Assembly (NCBI RefSeq): GCF_040649515.1
Contig: NZ_JBEZFP010000079.1
Coordinates: forward strand, 1 to 43,217
DNA from: Yinghuangia elevatio
GTDB taxonomy: Bacteria; Actinomycetota; Actinomycetes; Streptomycetales; Streptomycetaceae
DNA: 43,217 nt
Reading direction: 5' to 3'
The position numbers were made by a program, and so were the translations under genes. Below, piece after piece: positions 13,034 through 21,627 of the stretch (the stretch's first letter is position 1; each line of letters starts with the position of its first letter). The notes under the pieces were generated by a model. That model was not told the origin of the DNA. It saw nothing but the letters and a program-made list of their open reading frames with translations, and searched no databases.

Positions 13034-14208
13034 GAGTGCACCCACCCTTCCTGGAGCGCGTCCGCCTGGCCCGGGTCGGGACCGGCCGCCCTGTCGAAGA
13101 ACCGTTGAACCTGGGTCGGATCGGCCGCGATCGCGGCCAGACGGGTCTGCCCCCGGTCGGGCCGCAGCCGGGCGAGCGCGAGCGCATCCGTGTAGCGCTC
13201 GGCCAGCACCCGGTCGCGCTGCCGGGCGAAGCGCGCCAACGCCGCGCACAGCAAAGACCCGTCGTGCAGGTCGCCGCCGATGCTCGCGGTGAGCAGCGCG
13301 GCCTGCCGGAACGCGGCGGTGATGCCGTCCGCGGTGACGGAGTCCTTGTGGTGGCCGGCGTCACCGACCAGCGCCCACCCCGGACCGGCCGCGCGGCGGA
13401 AGAAGTTGGGCTGCGCGCCGCAGCCGAAGAGGCGTTCCGTACGCGTTCCGGCGCGGGCGCGCTCGTGGAGTTCGGGCGCGGCGGCCTGAAGCCCTTCCAG
13501 GTAGGCCGCTTCGGCGCGCGTCCGGATCGCCGGATACTCCCGTTGCGGGAAGTACACGCCGATGAGCGTGCGTCCGTCATTGGTCGGCACACACCCGACC
13601 CACCGTCCCCGGATCGCGTACGCCTCGAACCGGTCCGCCTGCACGCCGTCCCAGTAGCCGTAGTAGACGCAGCTCAGCGAGGGGTGTTCGAGCGTCACCG
13701 GAGCGACGACCCCTTCCGCGACGACCGACCGCATCCCGTCCGCGCCGACCACCAGGGCGGCGGTGTCGGTGCCGGTCGCCGCCCCCGCCCGCCAGCTGAC
13801 GCCCGCCACCCGGTCTCCGGCGAAGACCAGTCCGGTCACCTGGCACTGTTCGCGGAACTCCACGCCCGCCGCGACCGCGGCCTCGGCGAGCACGTTGTCG
13901 AGGAGGTACCTCCTGGGGGCGTACGCCGCGGCGATCCCCCGGACCGGCGTCGGGGTGCCTTCCAGCCGTACGTCGGCCAACTGGTGCATCGCGGCGGTGA
14001 TCGGCGGGCAGCCGGTCGCCTTGACGCGGTCCAGTACGCCCCAGGCGTCGAGCAGCGCGACGCCCGGCTGGTGGATGTAGAGAGTGGACAAGGTGTCCCG
14101 TGGAAACCGGGCCCGCTCCAGCATGAGGACGCGGTAGCCCGCACGGGCGAACAGCATGGCCGTGGGCGCCCCCGCGCAGCGCGCCCCCACGACGATCACG
14201 TCATACAC
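13030..14208 (-). CDS. FAD-dependent oxidoreductase of the geranylgeranyl-reductase/hydroxylase fold
   Basis: The 392-residue protein starts at GTG 14208 with AGGAG seven bases upstream. The N-terminal dinucleotide motif is VYDVIVVGARCAGAPTAM, followed by the FPRDTLSTLYIHQPG segment typical of this actinobacterial subfamily. The second FAD motif, GPGWALVGDAGHHKDSVTADG, is near residue 280. No halogenase WxWxIP motif is seen. Such proteins act as monooxygenases, dehydrogenases or double-bond reductases. In this operon it could oxidise or reduce the polyketide chain or its starter unit. Chemistry not determinable from sequence; family call secure. Confidence 0.8.
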   Translation of the reverse strand: MYDVIVVGARCAGAPTAMLFARAGYRVLMLERARFPRDTLSTLYIHQPGVALLDAWGVLDRVKATGCPPITAAMHQLADVRLEGTPTPVRGIAAAYAPRRYLLDNVLAEAAVAAGVEFREQCQVTGLVFAGDRVAGVSWRAGAATGTDTAALVVGADGMRSVVAEGVVAPVTLEHPSLSCVYYGYWDGVQADRFEAYAIRGRWVGCVPTNDGRTLIGVYFPQREYPAIRTRAEAAYLEGLQAAAPELHERARAGTRTERLFGCGAQPNFFRRAAGPGWALVGDAGHHKDSVTADGITAAFRQAALLTASIGGDLHDGSLLCAALARFARQRDRVLAERYTDALALARLRPDRGQTRLAAIAADPTQVQRFFDRAAGPDPGQADALQEGWVHS

Positions 14209-14296
14209 GGCGAACTCCTGTTCCCGGCATGGGGTTTGCCGAGGCACCCGCGGCGACGCACGGACGTTCGACCCGGTACGGGTGCCGTGCAGGCGG

Positions 14297-15052
14297 TCAC
14301 AGGACGAGACCTCCGTCCACTCCGATGACCTGGCCGTTGACGTACCGGGCCCGGTCCGACACGAGGAAGGCGACGACGTCGGCGACCTCCTCGGGTACGC
14401 CCGGTCGGCGCAGCGGAATCCGGTCCTCGATGGACTTCCGTGCCGCGGCCTTGAGTTGCGCGGTCACCTCGGTCTCGATCAGGCCGGGCGCCACCACGTT
14501 GGAGCGCACCCCGTAGCGGCCGAGCTCGCGGGCCAATGACGCGGTGAAACCGATGATCCCGGCCTTCGACGCGGCGTAGTTGCTCTGTCCGGCGCTACCC
14601 GTCCTGCCGGCGACCGAGGACATGGTGACGATGCGGCCGCTGCCGTGCCGAATGAGCACGAGGGTGGCCGCGCGGCAGGCGTGGTACGTCCCGTCGAGGT
14701 TGGTGCGCACCACCTCGTTCCAGTCGGCGTCGGACATCCGCACCAGCGGGCCGTCGCGGGTGATTCCGGCACACGTGACGAGGACAGCGAGCGGTCCAAG
14801 TTCCGCCTCGGCCGCCTCGACGAGCGCGCGGGCCTCCCCCGGATCGGCGACATCGGCCTTGTACGCGAGTACGCGCGCGGCCTTGCCGCCGACCGCGGTG
14901 GCCTCGTCCACGACCTCCGCCGCGGCGTCCGGCCGCGACCGGTAGCAGAACGCGACGTCGAAGCCGTCCGCGGCCAGACGGCGCACCACGGCGCGGCCGA
15001 TGCCGCGCGATCCACCGGTCACGACGGCGACCGGCCGCGGGTCGTCGGCCAT
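14297..15052 (-). CDS. fabG: 3-oxoacyl-ACP reductase (FabG-type SDR)
   Basis: This 251-residue classical SDR uses NADPH to reduce the beta-keto group on an ACP-bound chain. TGGSRGIG at 12-19 binds the cofactor. Catalytic residues Asn118, Ser146, Tyr159 and Lys163 (YAASK) are all present. GVRSNVVAPGLIETEVT and the C-terminal VNGQVIGVDGGLVL are FabG hallmarks. It starts two bases after the ACP stop, so the two are co-translated and probably partners. Its presence is the main reason for calling the polyketide system reducing. A housekeeping role is unlikely given the operon. Confidence 0.88.
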   Translation of the reverse strand: MADDPRPVAVVTGGSRGIGRAVVRRLAADGFDVAFCYRSRPDAAAEVVDEATAVGGKAARVLAYKADVADPGEARALVEAAEAELGPLAVLVTCAGITRDGPLVRMSDADWNEVVRTNLDGTYHACRAATLVLIRHGSGRIVTMSSVAGRTGSAGQSNYAASKAGIIGFTASLARELGRYGVRSNVVAPGLIETEVTAQLKAAARKSIEDRIPLRRPGVPEEVADVVAFLVSDRARYVNGQVIGVDGGLVL

Positions 15053-15054
15053 GT

Positions 15055-15309
15055 TCAGGCCGCCGCGTCGAGCCGGGCGGTGAGGAGTTCATGGACGGCC
15101 TTGACGGAGGTCAGTGCCGCGAACTCGGACTCCTCCAGGCGCACGCCGTAGCGCTTCTCCAACTGCACCATCAGCTCCATGGTGGTGAGCGAGTCGATGC
15201 CCAGGTCGGCCGCGAACTCCGTCTCGTAGGCGATCGTTTCGTCGGGGAGTTCGAGCTCCTCGACGAAGAAGGCGCGGAGTTCTTCGCGGGTGGGGGCGTT
15301 CTTGGCCAT
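15055..15309 (-). CDS. Acyl carrier protein
   Basis: This 84-residue discrete ACP has the phosphopantetheine site DLGIDSL with Ser40, in the typical four-helix length and acidic composition. AAGGA precedes the ATG by about seven bases. It is the first gene after the 13-bp repeat array and begins the ACP-ketoreductase-FAD enzyme-transacylase block. It likely carries the growing chain for the ketosynthase pairs. The second carrier in the operon is the ACP fused to the AMP ligase. No phosphopantetheinyl transferase gene is in the window. Confidence 0.9.
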   Translation of the reverse strand: MAKNAPTREELRAFFVEELELPDETIAYETEFAADLGIDSLTTMELMVQLEKRYGVRLEESEFAALTSVKAVHELLTARLDAAA

Positions 15310-15384
15310 GACAGGTTCCTTTCGGGCGCCGAGCTTGGTTCCGCCAGTTGCGGCCAGAGCTCGCGGTCGGTTGCCCGCGGTCAG

Positions 15385-15510
15385 GTGCTCGCGGTCAAGT
15401 GCTCGCGGTCAGTGCATGTGGGCCGTACTTGCGGGCAGTACTTGCGGGCAGTGCGTCAGTCGTTGCGTGCAGTCGTTGCGTGCAGTTGCTGACCGCGGTA
15501 GCTGCTTGCG
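15385..15510. repeat. Tandem array of degenerate 13-bp units
   Basis: About ten units with the pattern GTnnTTGCGnGCA fill the gap between the ketosynthase-like gene and the ACP gene. Three adjacent pairs are identical: GTGCTCGCGGTCA (15385 and 15399), GTACTTGCGGGCA (15425 and 15438) and GTCGTTGCGTGCA (15459 and 15472). One unit is cut to eight bases. A 13-bp period does not preserve a reading frame. It could be a binding array, an mRNA spacer, or slippage debris. Confidence 0.85.
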
Positions 15511-15511
15511 G

Positions 15512-16555
15512 TCAGAGGGTGTGCCGGCTGGTGAGTGCCTGGCGCGTCGGGGTGACGTCCGCGATCGAGATGTGGCCGTGCGCGGAGGCGGCGAGGACCG
15601 CGGTTCGCGCCGGGTTCTCGCCGGGTGTGGCGAGTCGGCCGAGGACGCGGCGGACCGGGGTCAGGCATCCGCCCCCGGGTGCCGTGGGAACGGCCGTGAT
15701 GCTGCCGCGCGTTACGCGTCTGCCGAGCCACGCGGCCACCGCTCGGCCGGTAGCGGAGTCGTCGAGCACGGTGTCGATGCGGGCGGGTGGCGGCCCCTCG
15801 TCGGCGAGTTCGTCCCAAAGTGCGTCAAGTACCGCGGACACCGTGTCCGAGTCCTGTTCCGGGAGGAACGCGCTGCGCACCGAGCAGTGCCCGTACCCGA
15901 ATCCGCCGTCCGCGGATTCCTCCGCGGGTTCGCAGACCAGCACGGCCGCTCCCGCGTCGAACGCGGCTCCCGGGTCCGCGCCGTCGGCCCGGCTTCCCCG
16001 CGGGTGGTCCAACCGCTGGACCGGCGCGGGCGGTTCCTCGACGGCCCCGGCCAGTACGACCGAAGCGCGTCCGGCGGCAAGGGCACGTGCGGCCGCCTGG
16101 AGCGCGTCCAGCCCCGCCACGGCCGGTGAGTTGGTGGTGAGGTCGAACGCGCGCAGCTCGTGCTCCGGCGCCAGGCGGGCCGCGAACATGCTCATGGCCA
16201 TGTACGGCGCTCGCGCGGGAGACAGTTCCGCGGCGCCGAGGTCGATGATCGTGCGGTCGAACTCCTCGATGAGGGAAGCCCCGACGTTGTTGGTCCCCAC
16301 CACGGCTCCCCGGCTCGCCGCCGGCACCGCCGCGATCCACGGCCCGCGGTCCGCCCATGCGGCACGTGCGGCCGCCAGCAAGTAGAGGGCACCGGGCGGG
16401 AGTCGGCGGTAGCCGCGGCCCGGCAGAGCGGTCGCGGTGTCGAACCAGCCTGCGGGTGCATCGGGTTGAATCTCCAGGGCCCGGTCCGGACGATCGACGC
16501 CCGGGGCCGTCAGGCCCAGACCGGTGACACGGATGCGGGTCGCCCCGGGGCTCAT
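15512..16555 (-). CDS. Degenerate ketosynthase-like protein without catalytic residues
   Basis: The 347-residue protein has the thiolase-fold outline of a FabF-type ketosynthase (RIRVTGLGLTAPGV at the start, LTTNSPAVAGLDALQAA in the nucleophile region), but the nucleophile position is Ala145. The first His motif (HGTGT) reads DDSATGR, and the KxxxGH region has become GSITAVPTAPGGG. It is also shorter than the usual ~410 residues. It starts by ATGA overlap with the active ketosynthase before it, as chain-length factors do with their KS alpha. The likely role is a chain-length-factor-like partner that shapes the pocket of that ketosynthase. Unlike known KSQ factors it has no Gln at the active site, so decarboxylation is not expected. 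Confidence 0.75.
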   Translation of the reverse strand: MSPGATRIRVTGLGLTAPGVDRPDRALEIQPDAPAGWFDTATALPGRGYRRLPPGALYLLAAARAAWADRGPWIAAVPAASRGAVVGTNNVGASLIEEFDRTIIDLGAAELSPARAPYMAMSMFAARLAPEHELRAFDLTTNSPAVAGLDALQAAARALAAGRASVVLAGAVEEPPAPVQRLDHPRGSRADGADPGAAFDAGAAVLVCEPAEESADGGFGYGHCSVRSAFLPEQDSDTVSAVLDALWDELADEGPPPARIDTVLDDSATGRAVAAWLGRRVTRGSITAVPTAPGGGCLTPVRRVLGRLATPGENPARTAVLAASAHGHISIADVTPTRQALTSRHTL

Positions 16556-17763
16556 GCCGTCCACCCCCGCTCTCCGGTCAGCACGAACGAGGAGTTGTTG
16601 CCGCCGAACGCGCAGGTGTTCACCAGCACCGCCGGATGCTCCAGGCGCAGCGTGCCCTCCTGCGGCAGCCATACGTCGCACGCGGGGTCCTGACGTACGG
16701 GAGCGTTCGCGGGAATCTGCCCCCGGGCGACCATCAGCACGGCCGTCAGACACGCGAAGACCGCGGCCGCCGAGGAGTTGTGTCCGACCAGCGCCTTGAG
16801 TGCGAAGTGCGGGATCTTATGTCGGAGTTCGCCGAAAACCCGGCGCAGGGCCAGGGTTTCCACCGCGTCGTTGACCGGGGTTCCGGTGGCGTGCGGCAGG
16901 ACGCAGCCGATCCGGTCCGGGCGCAGTCCGGCGTCCGCCAGGGCTTCGCCCATGGCGCGGACCAACTGCGCCGCCTCCGGATCCGGCGAGGTCAGGTGGT
17001 ACGCGTCGCAGCTCCACGCCACGCCGGCGAGCTCCGCGTGGACGACCGCCCCGCGCCGCTCGGCGTGCGCGGCCGACTCCAGCACCAGCATGGCGGCGCC
17101 GTCGGCGAAGACCGTGCCCGAACGGTCGAGCGCGAACGGGCGGCAGTCGCGCGGGTCGACGGCGCCGAGCCGGTCGAGTCCGCCCATCCCGACGCGGGTG
17201 ATCCCGTCCGCACCGCCGACCAGGACCGCGGGTGCCTCACCGGACCGGATGATGTCGAGTGCGACACCCAGCGCATAGCCGCCCGACGAACACGCGTTTC
17301 CGACACTGATGTTGCTTCGCCGGGAGCCGATGGCCCCACCCACCGCCGCGGCGGCGACCGCGAGCGGCGTCCACGGCGGCCGGCCGGCGCCGGACACGCC
17401 GCGCTGTTCCTCCTGCACGCTGGCGTTGCCCATCTCGGCGCCCATGACGACGGGCATCCCGGCGCGCTCGGGTGCGCCGATCCCGGCATCGGCGAGGGCT
17501 TCGAACGCGGCGGCGACGGCCATCCGCGGAACCCGGCCGAGCGGCACGCCGCCCTGGCTGCGCGGACGGTCGGGAACGGCGGCATCCGGCACCAGGTACA
17601 TCCGGGTCGCCCTCATGTTCATGTGCCGCAGTTCGACCTCGCGGGTCGACGTACCGCCCGCGACGAGGCCGCTCCAGTACGCCGGGACTCCCGCCCCCAG
17701 ACACGAGACGGCCCCCAGGCCCGTGACCACCACCCTGCGGTCATCGGCGTTCGCGGCGGTCAT
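16552..17763 (-). CDS. Beta-ketoacyl-ACP synthase with intact active site (second pair)
   Basis: This 403-residue FabF/KS-alpha type protein performs decarboxylative Claisen condensation with malonyl-ACP. The triad is complete: Cys158 in GNACSSGG, His291 in LPHATGTPVND and His328 in KALVGHNSS. The C-terminal motif NTCAFGGNNSSFVL is typical. It starts and ends in four-base overlaps with ketosynthase-like genes on both sides, which suggests a KS/CLF heterodimer with one of them. It is one of two active ketosynthases in the operon. Having two may mean separate early and late elongation or a branch for the starter unit. Confidence 0.88.
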   Translation of the reverse strand: MTAANADDRRVVVTGLGAVSCLGAGVPAYWSGLVAGGTSTREVELRHMNMRATRMYLVPDAAVPDRPRSQGGVPLGRVPRMAVAAAFEALADAGIGAPERAGMPVVMGAEMGNASVQEEQRGVSGAGRPPWTPLAVAAAAVGGAIGSRRSNISVGNACSSGGYALGVALDIIRSGEAPAVLVGGADGITRVGMGGLDRLGAVDPRDCRPFALDRSGTVFADGAAMLVLESAAHAERRGAVVHAELAGVAWSCDAYHLTSPDPEAAQLVRAMGEALADAGLRPDRIGCVLPHATGTPVNDAVETLALRRVFGELRHKIPHFALKALVGHNSSAAAVFACLTAVLMVARGQIPANAPVRQDPACDVWLPQEGTLRLEHPAVLVNTCAFGGNNSSFVLTGERGWTA

Positions 17764-18926
17764 GACGGCACCCGTCCCGAGCCGTCGGGTGCGGGCCGCG
17801 TGAGCAACAACGCCGACACGCCGCTCGGATCGCCTTCGCCGTCCGCCCCGGCGGCGCCCCCGGCCCGGGTCCCGCTCCCAGTGCCAGGCCTGACCCCGCT
17901 CCCGGGGCCGGCCTCCGCCGAGACGTCCCGCCCGGCGCCCGCGATCGCCAGGACCGAGTCCGCGACCGGGCCCCGGCTGCGTTCCACTTCCCAGGCGGGA
18001 CGGTCGAACCACGCCAAAGCGGCCGCGCATTGCAGGACGCCGAGGGCTCCGGAGCACCGGCCCAGGCGGCCGGTCAGGTCCAGGACGGGCCCGTCCTGAG
18101 GCGAAGGCCCGACCCCGGCCCGAGCCCCGGGCCCAGGCCTGTCCCGGCCCGCCGCGACCCGTAGCCCGATCGGGCGGTCGTACGCCTTCAACGCCTGCCG
18201 GACCGCCTCGGCACGGTCGGTCGCCTTGCCGTAGCCGGAGACCGCAGCCCGGACCCGCGCCCCGCGCGACGCCGCGTGGGCGGCGTTCTCGACCACGAGG
18301 CAGACCGCTCCGTCCAGCCATGCGGTGCCGCCGCGTTCGCGGTGCAGCCGGGCGACCGGTGCGGTGTCCGGCTCGACGCCGACGACGACCGCGACCTCGG
18401 CGCGTCCGGCGGCAAGCAGTGCCGCGGCCCAGAACACCGCGTCCAATCCGCCGGGCGTGCCGCTGCACAAGGTGAGGTTGGGCCCGCGCAGGCCGTGCTC
18501 GATCGCCACCCAGGCGGCGGTGACGTGGCTCGACATGTGCGGAACGCGCAAGGGGCTGAGGCCTGTCACGGTCTCCGCCGCGATGGTGTCGGTGAAGTCG
18601 CAGACGGTGTCGAGGTTGCCGAAGTTGCTGCTGACGACGACCGCGGTCGCCGCGGGAGCGTCGATCGCCGCCGCGTCGAGGGCCCGTCGTACCGCGCGAA
18701 GGGCCATGCGGGAGGCACGGTCCTTGTGCCGAAGTCCCGGTCCCGATGCACTCGGATCCTCCCGCGTGATGCCCAACGGTCCGCCCAATAGGTCGCGTTC
18801 GTCTGCGACACCGGAGACGGCGAGTCCGCAAGCGGTGATCACCGGACGCGACGCGAACAGCGGGACCGGACTCGTGACGGGCAAAGGCGCCGGGAGCGGC
18901 GGTAGTTCCGTCGGCAAGAGAGTCAT
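17760..18926 (-). CDS. Chain-length-factor-like ketosynthase homologue
   Basis: The 388-residue ketosynthase-fold protein has LRGPNLTLCSGTPGGLDAV in the nucleophile region. Aligned on the flanking LRGP and Gly-x-x-Ala, the Cys position is Thr157 (Cys154 lies three residues early). No HGTGT or GHxxG histidine motif is seen. The last ~70 residues are a Gly/Pro/Ser-rich low-complexity tail. It overlaps the active ketosynthases on both sides by ATGA, so stoichiometric co-translation is likely. The best reading is a CLF-type partner. It is not closely like the aromatic-PKS CLF, in which this position is commonly Gln. Confidence 0.75.
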   Translation of the reverse strand: MTLLPTELPPLPAPLPVTSPVPLFASRPVITACGLAVSGVADERDLLGGPLGITREDPSASGPGLRHKDRASRMALRAVRRALDAAAIDAPAATAVVVSSNFGNLDTVCDFTDTIAAETVTGLSPLRVPHMSSHVTAAWVAIEHGLRGPNLTLCSGTPGGLDAVFWAAALLAAGRAEVAVVVGVEPDTAPVARLHRERGGTAWLDGAVCLVVENAAHAASRGARVRAAVSGYGKATDRAEAVRQALKAYDRPIGLRVAAGRDRPGPGARAGVGPSPQDGPVLDLTGRLGRCSGALGVLQCAAALAWFDRPAWEVERSRGPVADSVLAIAGAGRDVSAEAGPGSGVRPGTGSGTRAGGAAGADGEGDPSGVSALLLTRPAPDGSGRVPS

Positions 18927-20131
18927 GACGCCCTCCCGACCACAGCCACCGCGTTGATGCCGCCGAGTCCGATCGCGTGGATCTGCGCGGTGGAGAAGCT
19001 GCCGAGGGCGGGCCCGTCGGCGACCAAGCGCAGGTTGCCGGCCTCGGGCATCGGGTCGGACAGGCCTCCGATGGGCGGAAGTTCACCCGTTTGGAGGGCG
19101 AGAACCGCGACGACGAGGCTCATCAGCCCGGAGGTTCCGCAGGTGTGCCCGACCCCTGACTTGATCGAGGTGACCAGCGGCCCCGGGATCGACGTGCCGA
19201 ACACCTTGCCCAGAACCTCGGATTCGACGAGATCGTTGTGGTGCGTGCCGCTGCCGTGCACCACGACGAGGTCGATCTCGTCGGGAGCGATGGCAGCGCG
19301 CCGGTGCGCGTCTCGGACGACTGCCGCGACGCCTTCCGGGTCCGGAACGGCCGGGTGGGCGGCGTCGCAGTTCACGGCGACGCCGCGTACGCGGGCCCGC
19401 GCCGGCTGCCGGTGGCTGCCGCCGCGGCTCAGCACGACCGCCGCGGCGCCCTCTCCCATCACCATGCCGCGCCGGGCCCGGTCGAACGGCCGGATCGACT
19501 GCGGCGGCGGATTCTGCACGCGGTCGAGTGCGCCGAACGAGCTTTCCGCGATCGAGTCGGAGCCGGCCACCACCACGGTGTCGGCCAGGCCTAGGTCGAT
19601 CAGGTCGGTCGCCATGGCAAGTGCGTACAAGGAGGCCGCGCACGCACTGGCCACGGTGTGGGTACGCGTCGTCCCGAAGGCGTCCCGCATGGCGTCGGCG
19701 AAGTGCAGGTCCGCGGGCTCCAGTTCGGTGCCGTCCCGCCACCAGAGCTCGGCGGAGCGGAGCTCGCGCAGGGTCGTTCCGACGATCACCGGGATGTCGG
19801 CGACCGCGGCTGCGGAGGCGTCCGGGCTCGCGGGGTCCGTCAGGCCCGCGTCGGCGAGCGCATCGGCGACGACGGCGCGCAGCCAGCGGGTGGCCCGGCC
19901 GGGCTCGTCGCGGATGGGCTCTTCGCGGCCAGGCCGACCGCCGTCGGGCCGATCGCCGTCGGGCCCGGTGCGGTCGTCGATTTCGTAGGCGTTCTTCACC
20001 CGGTAGCGGCTGCTGTCGAAGGCCCGGAGCGGTCCGACGCCGGTCTCCGCGCGGCACAACGCCCGGTGGATGGAACGGGGTTCGTCCCCGAGGCAGGCGA
20101 TCGCGCCCATGCCGATGATGTCCGTCGTCAT
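18923..20131 (-). CDS. Beta-ketoacyl-ACP synthase with intact active site (first pair)
   Basis: This 402-residue FabF-type ketosynthase has the full triad Cys164 (ASACAASL), His292 (VVHGSGTHHND) and His329 (KSGVGHTCG). The Thr-His-His spelling after HGSGT differs from common FabF and KS-alpha sequences, as does an inserted Asp/Arg/Gly-rich loop at ~53-80. ATG 20131 overlaps the stop of the AMP ligase. With the following CLF-like gene it forms the first of two pairs. Its position directly after the two acid-activating ligases suggests it performs the first condensation on the activated starter; this is inference. Confidence 0.88.
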   Translation of the reverse strand: MTTDIIGMGAIACLGDEPRSIHRALCRAETGVGPLRAFDSSRYRVKNAYEIDDRTGPDGDRPDGGRPGREEPIRDEPGRATRWLRAVVADALADAGLTDPASPDASAAAVADIPVIVGTTLRELRSAELWWRDGTELEPADLHFADAMRDAFGTTRTHTVASACAASLYALAMATDLIDLGLADTVVVAGSDSIAESSFGALDRVQNPPPQSIRPFDRARRGMVMGEGAAAVVLSRGGSHRQPARARVRGVAVNCDAAHPAVPDPEGVAAVVRDAHRRAAIAPDEIDLVVVHGSGTHHNDLVESEVLGKVFGTSIPGPLVTSIKSGVGHTCGTSGLMSLVVAVLALQTGELPPIGGLSDPMPEAGNLRLVADGPALGSFSTAQIHAIGLGGINAVAVVGRAS

Positions 20132-21627
20132 CGCGCCTGCTGGAGGGTGCGCAGGCGGAAGCGGGCGAGCTTGCCGGTGGACGTGGTCGGCAACGCCGCG
20201 ATGAGTTCGACGCGCGAGGGGCGCCGATGGGGCGGCAGCTTGTCGCGGATCACGCCGAGTGCGGCCCGGCGTACGTCGGCGTCGACGGCGTCCGGCCCCG
20301 GGACGACGTACGCGACGGCCTGTTGCAGACCGGCCTCGTCCCGGTCCGCGACCACCGCGCAGTCGGCGATCCCGGCGACGCCCTTCAGCAGGCCCTCGAT
20401 CTCCGCCGGGGCCACTTTGTGGCCGCCGATGTTCAGCAGGTCGTCGCTGCGGCACACGTGCCTGAAATCGCCTTCGGGCGTGCGGTGGACCACGTCGCCG
20501 GGATAGACGCCGCCGTCGGCGAACGTCCGTGCCTCGGCATCGGGCCGGTCGATGTAGCCGAGGGCGGCGCACGCGGAGGCGATGTGCAGACGCCCTTGCA
20601 CCCCCGGCGGCAGGGGCGTTCCGTCGTCGTCGCGCACGGTCGCCGTCACGCCGGGCACCGGTTCGCCCGTGGAGCCGTGCAGCGGCGCGTCCGGCGCGGT
20701 GGCGAGGACGATGTGCAGGAGTTCGGTGGCGCCCAGCCCGTTGACCAACGGGAACCCGAAGGCCGCCGTGGCGCGGCGGGACAGGTCCGCGGGCAGGTGC
20801 TCACCGGCCGCGACGGCGAGGCGTATGGAGGCGGTGTCCGGTTGTCCGCCCCGTTCGGCGGCGGCGACCAAGGACTCGTACACCCTCGGCACCGCGCACA
20901 GCACGGTCGGCCGGTGCCGTCGGATCGCCGCGGTCACGGAGAACGCGTCGACGGGGCCGGTGAGCAGGACCGCGGCGGCGCCGGCCGCGAGGGGGAAGAG
21001 CAGGGAGTTGCCGAAACCGTAGCCGAAGGACAGTTTGGCGGTCGACAGGACGGTGTCCGCCGGGGAGAGGGCCAGGACGCTGCCGAATCCGGCGAGGACC
21101 GCCCGCAGTCCGTCGAGGGAATGCCGGACGCCGCGTGGTCGGCCGGTACTTCCCGACGTGTACTGCACCAGCACCTCGGCCGCGCCGTCGAACTCCGCGG
21201 GCGCGCCGGGGTCCAGGTCCGGACTTTCCGCATCCGGGAGTTCGTGCCGCAGCACCGGCGGGCGGGCGAAGGCCGCGCTCAACTCCCGGCGGCGCTCCGG
21301 CGGGAGGCGCAGGTCCGCGAACTCGGCGGCGCAGTCCCCGGCGATGAAGGCGAGTTCGGGGTCGCGCAGCATCGGGCTGAGGACGACGGGGACGCAGCCG
21401 TGCCACCACAGGCCGAGCACCGCGACCACGGCGTCCGCGGTGTCGTCGGAGACCACCAGGCCGCGGGAGCCGCAGCGCACTCCGGCCGCCGCGAGCGTCC
21501 CCGCGTAGGCCTTTGCGGCCGAGGTCAGTTCGGCGTAGGTCATGGCGCCGTCGCGGTCGGTGACGCATGTACGGCCGCCCTGGCCCGCCGCCACGTGCCG
21601 GAGCAGGAGGAGATCGACGGGATTCAT
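20128..21627 (-). CDS. Aryl/acyl-CoA ligase of the benzoate-CoA ligase type
   Basis: The 499-residue ANL-superfamily adenylating enzyme activates a carboxylic acid with ATP and transfers it to CoA or a carrier thiol. Motifs: phosphate loop YTSGSTGRPRGV, the STAKLSFGYGFGNSLLFPLAAGA stretch characteristic of benzoate-CoA ligases (shown here only by its first residues STAKLSFGYGFGN), hinge RSDDLLNIGGHKVAP, and the C-terminal catalytic Lys in PTTSTGKLARFRL. It overlaps its neighbours by four bases on each side. It probably supplies an aryl or short acyl starter for the ketosynthases. The binding-pocket residues cannot be interpreted safely from sequence alone. Confidence 0.85.
   Translation of the reverse strand: MNPVDLLLLRHVAAGQGGRTCVTDRDGAMTYAELTSAAKAYAGTLAAAGVRCGSRGLVVSDDTADAVVAVLGLWWHGCVPVVLSPMLRDPELAFIAGDCAAEFADLRLPPERRRELSAAFARPPVLRHELPDAESPDLDPGAPAEFDGAAEVLVQYTSGSTGRPRGVRHSLDGLRAVLAGFGSVLALSPADTVLSTAKLSFGYGFGNSLLFPLAAGAAAVLLTGPVDAFSVTAAIRRHRPTVLCAVPRVYESLVAAAERGGQPDTASIRLAVAAGEHLPADLSRRATAAFGFPLVNGLGATELLHIVLATAPDAPLHGSTGEPVPGVTATVRDDDGTPLPPGVQGRLHIASACAALGYIDRPDAEARTFADGGVYPGDVVHRTPEGDFRHVCRSDDLLNIGGHKVAPAEIEGLLKGVAGIADCAVVADRDEAGLQQAVAYVVPGPDAVDADVRRAALGVIRDKLPPHRRPSRVELIAALPTTSTGKLARFRLRTLQQAR

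Noticed and set aside
13030..14208. Flavin-dependent halogenase
   Set aside because: The WxWxIP motif of halogenases is not present; the sequence fits the general FAD oxidoreductase subfamily better.
15385..15510. CRISPR array
   Set aside because: The 13-bp units are contiguous, degenerate and without spacers, and no cas genes are nearby.
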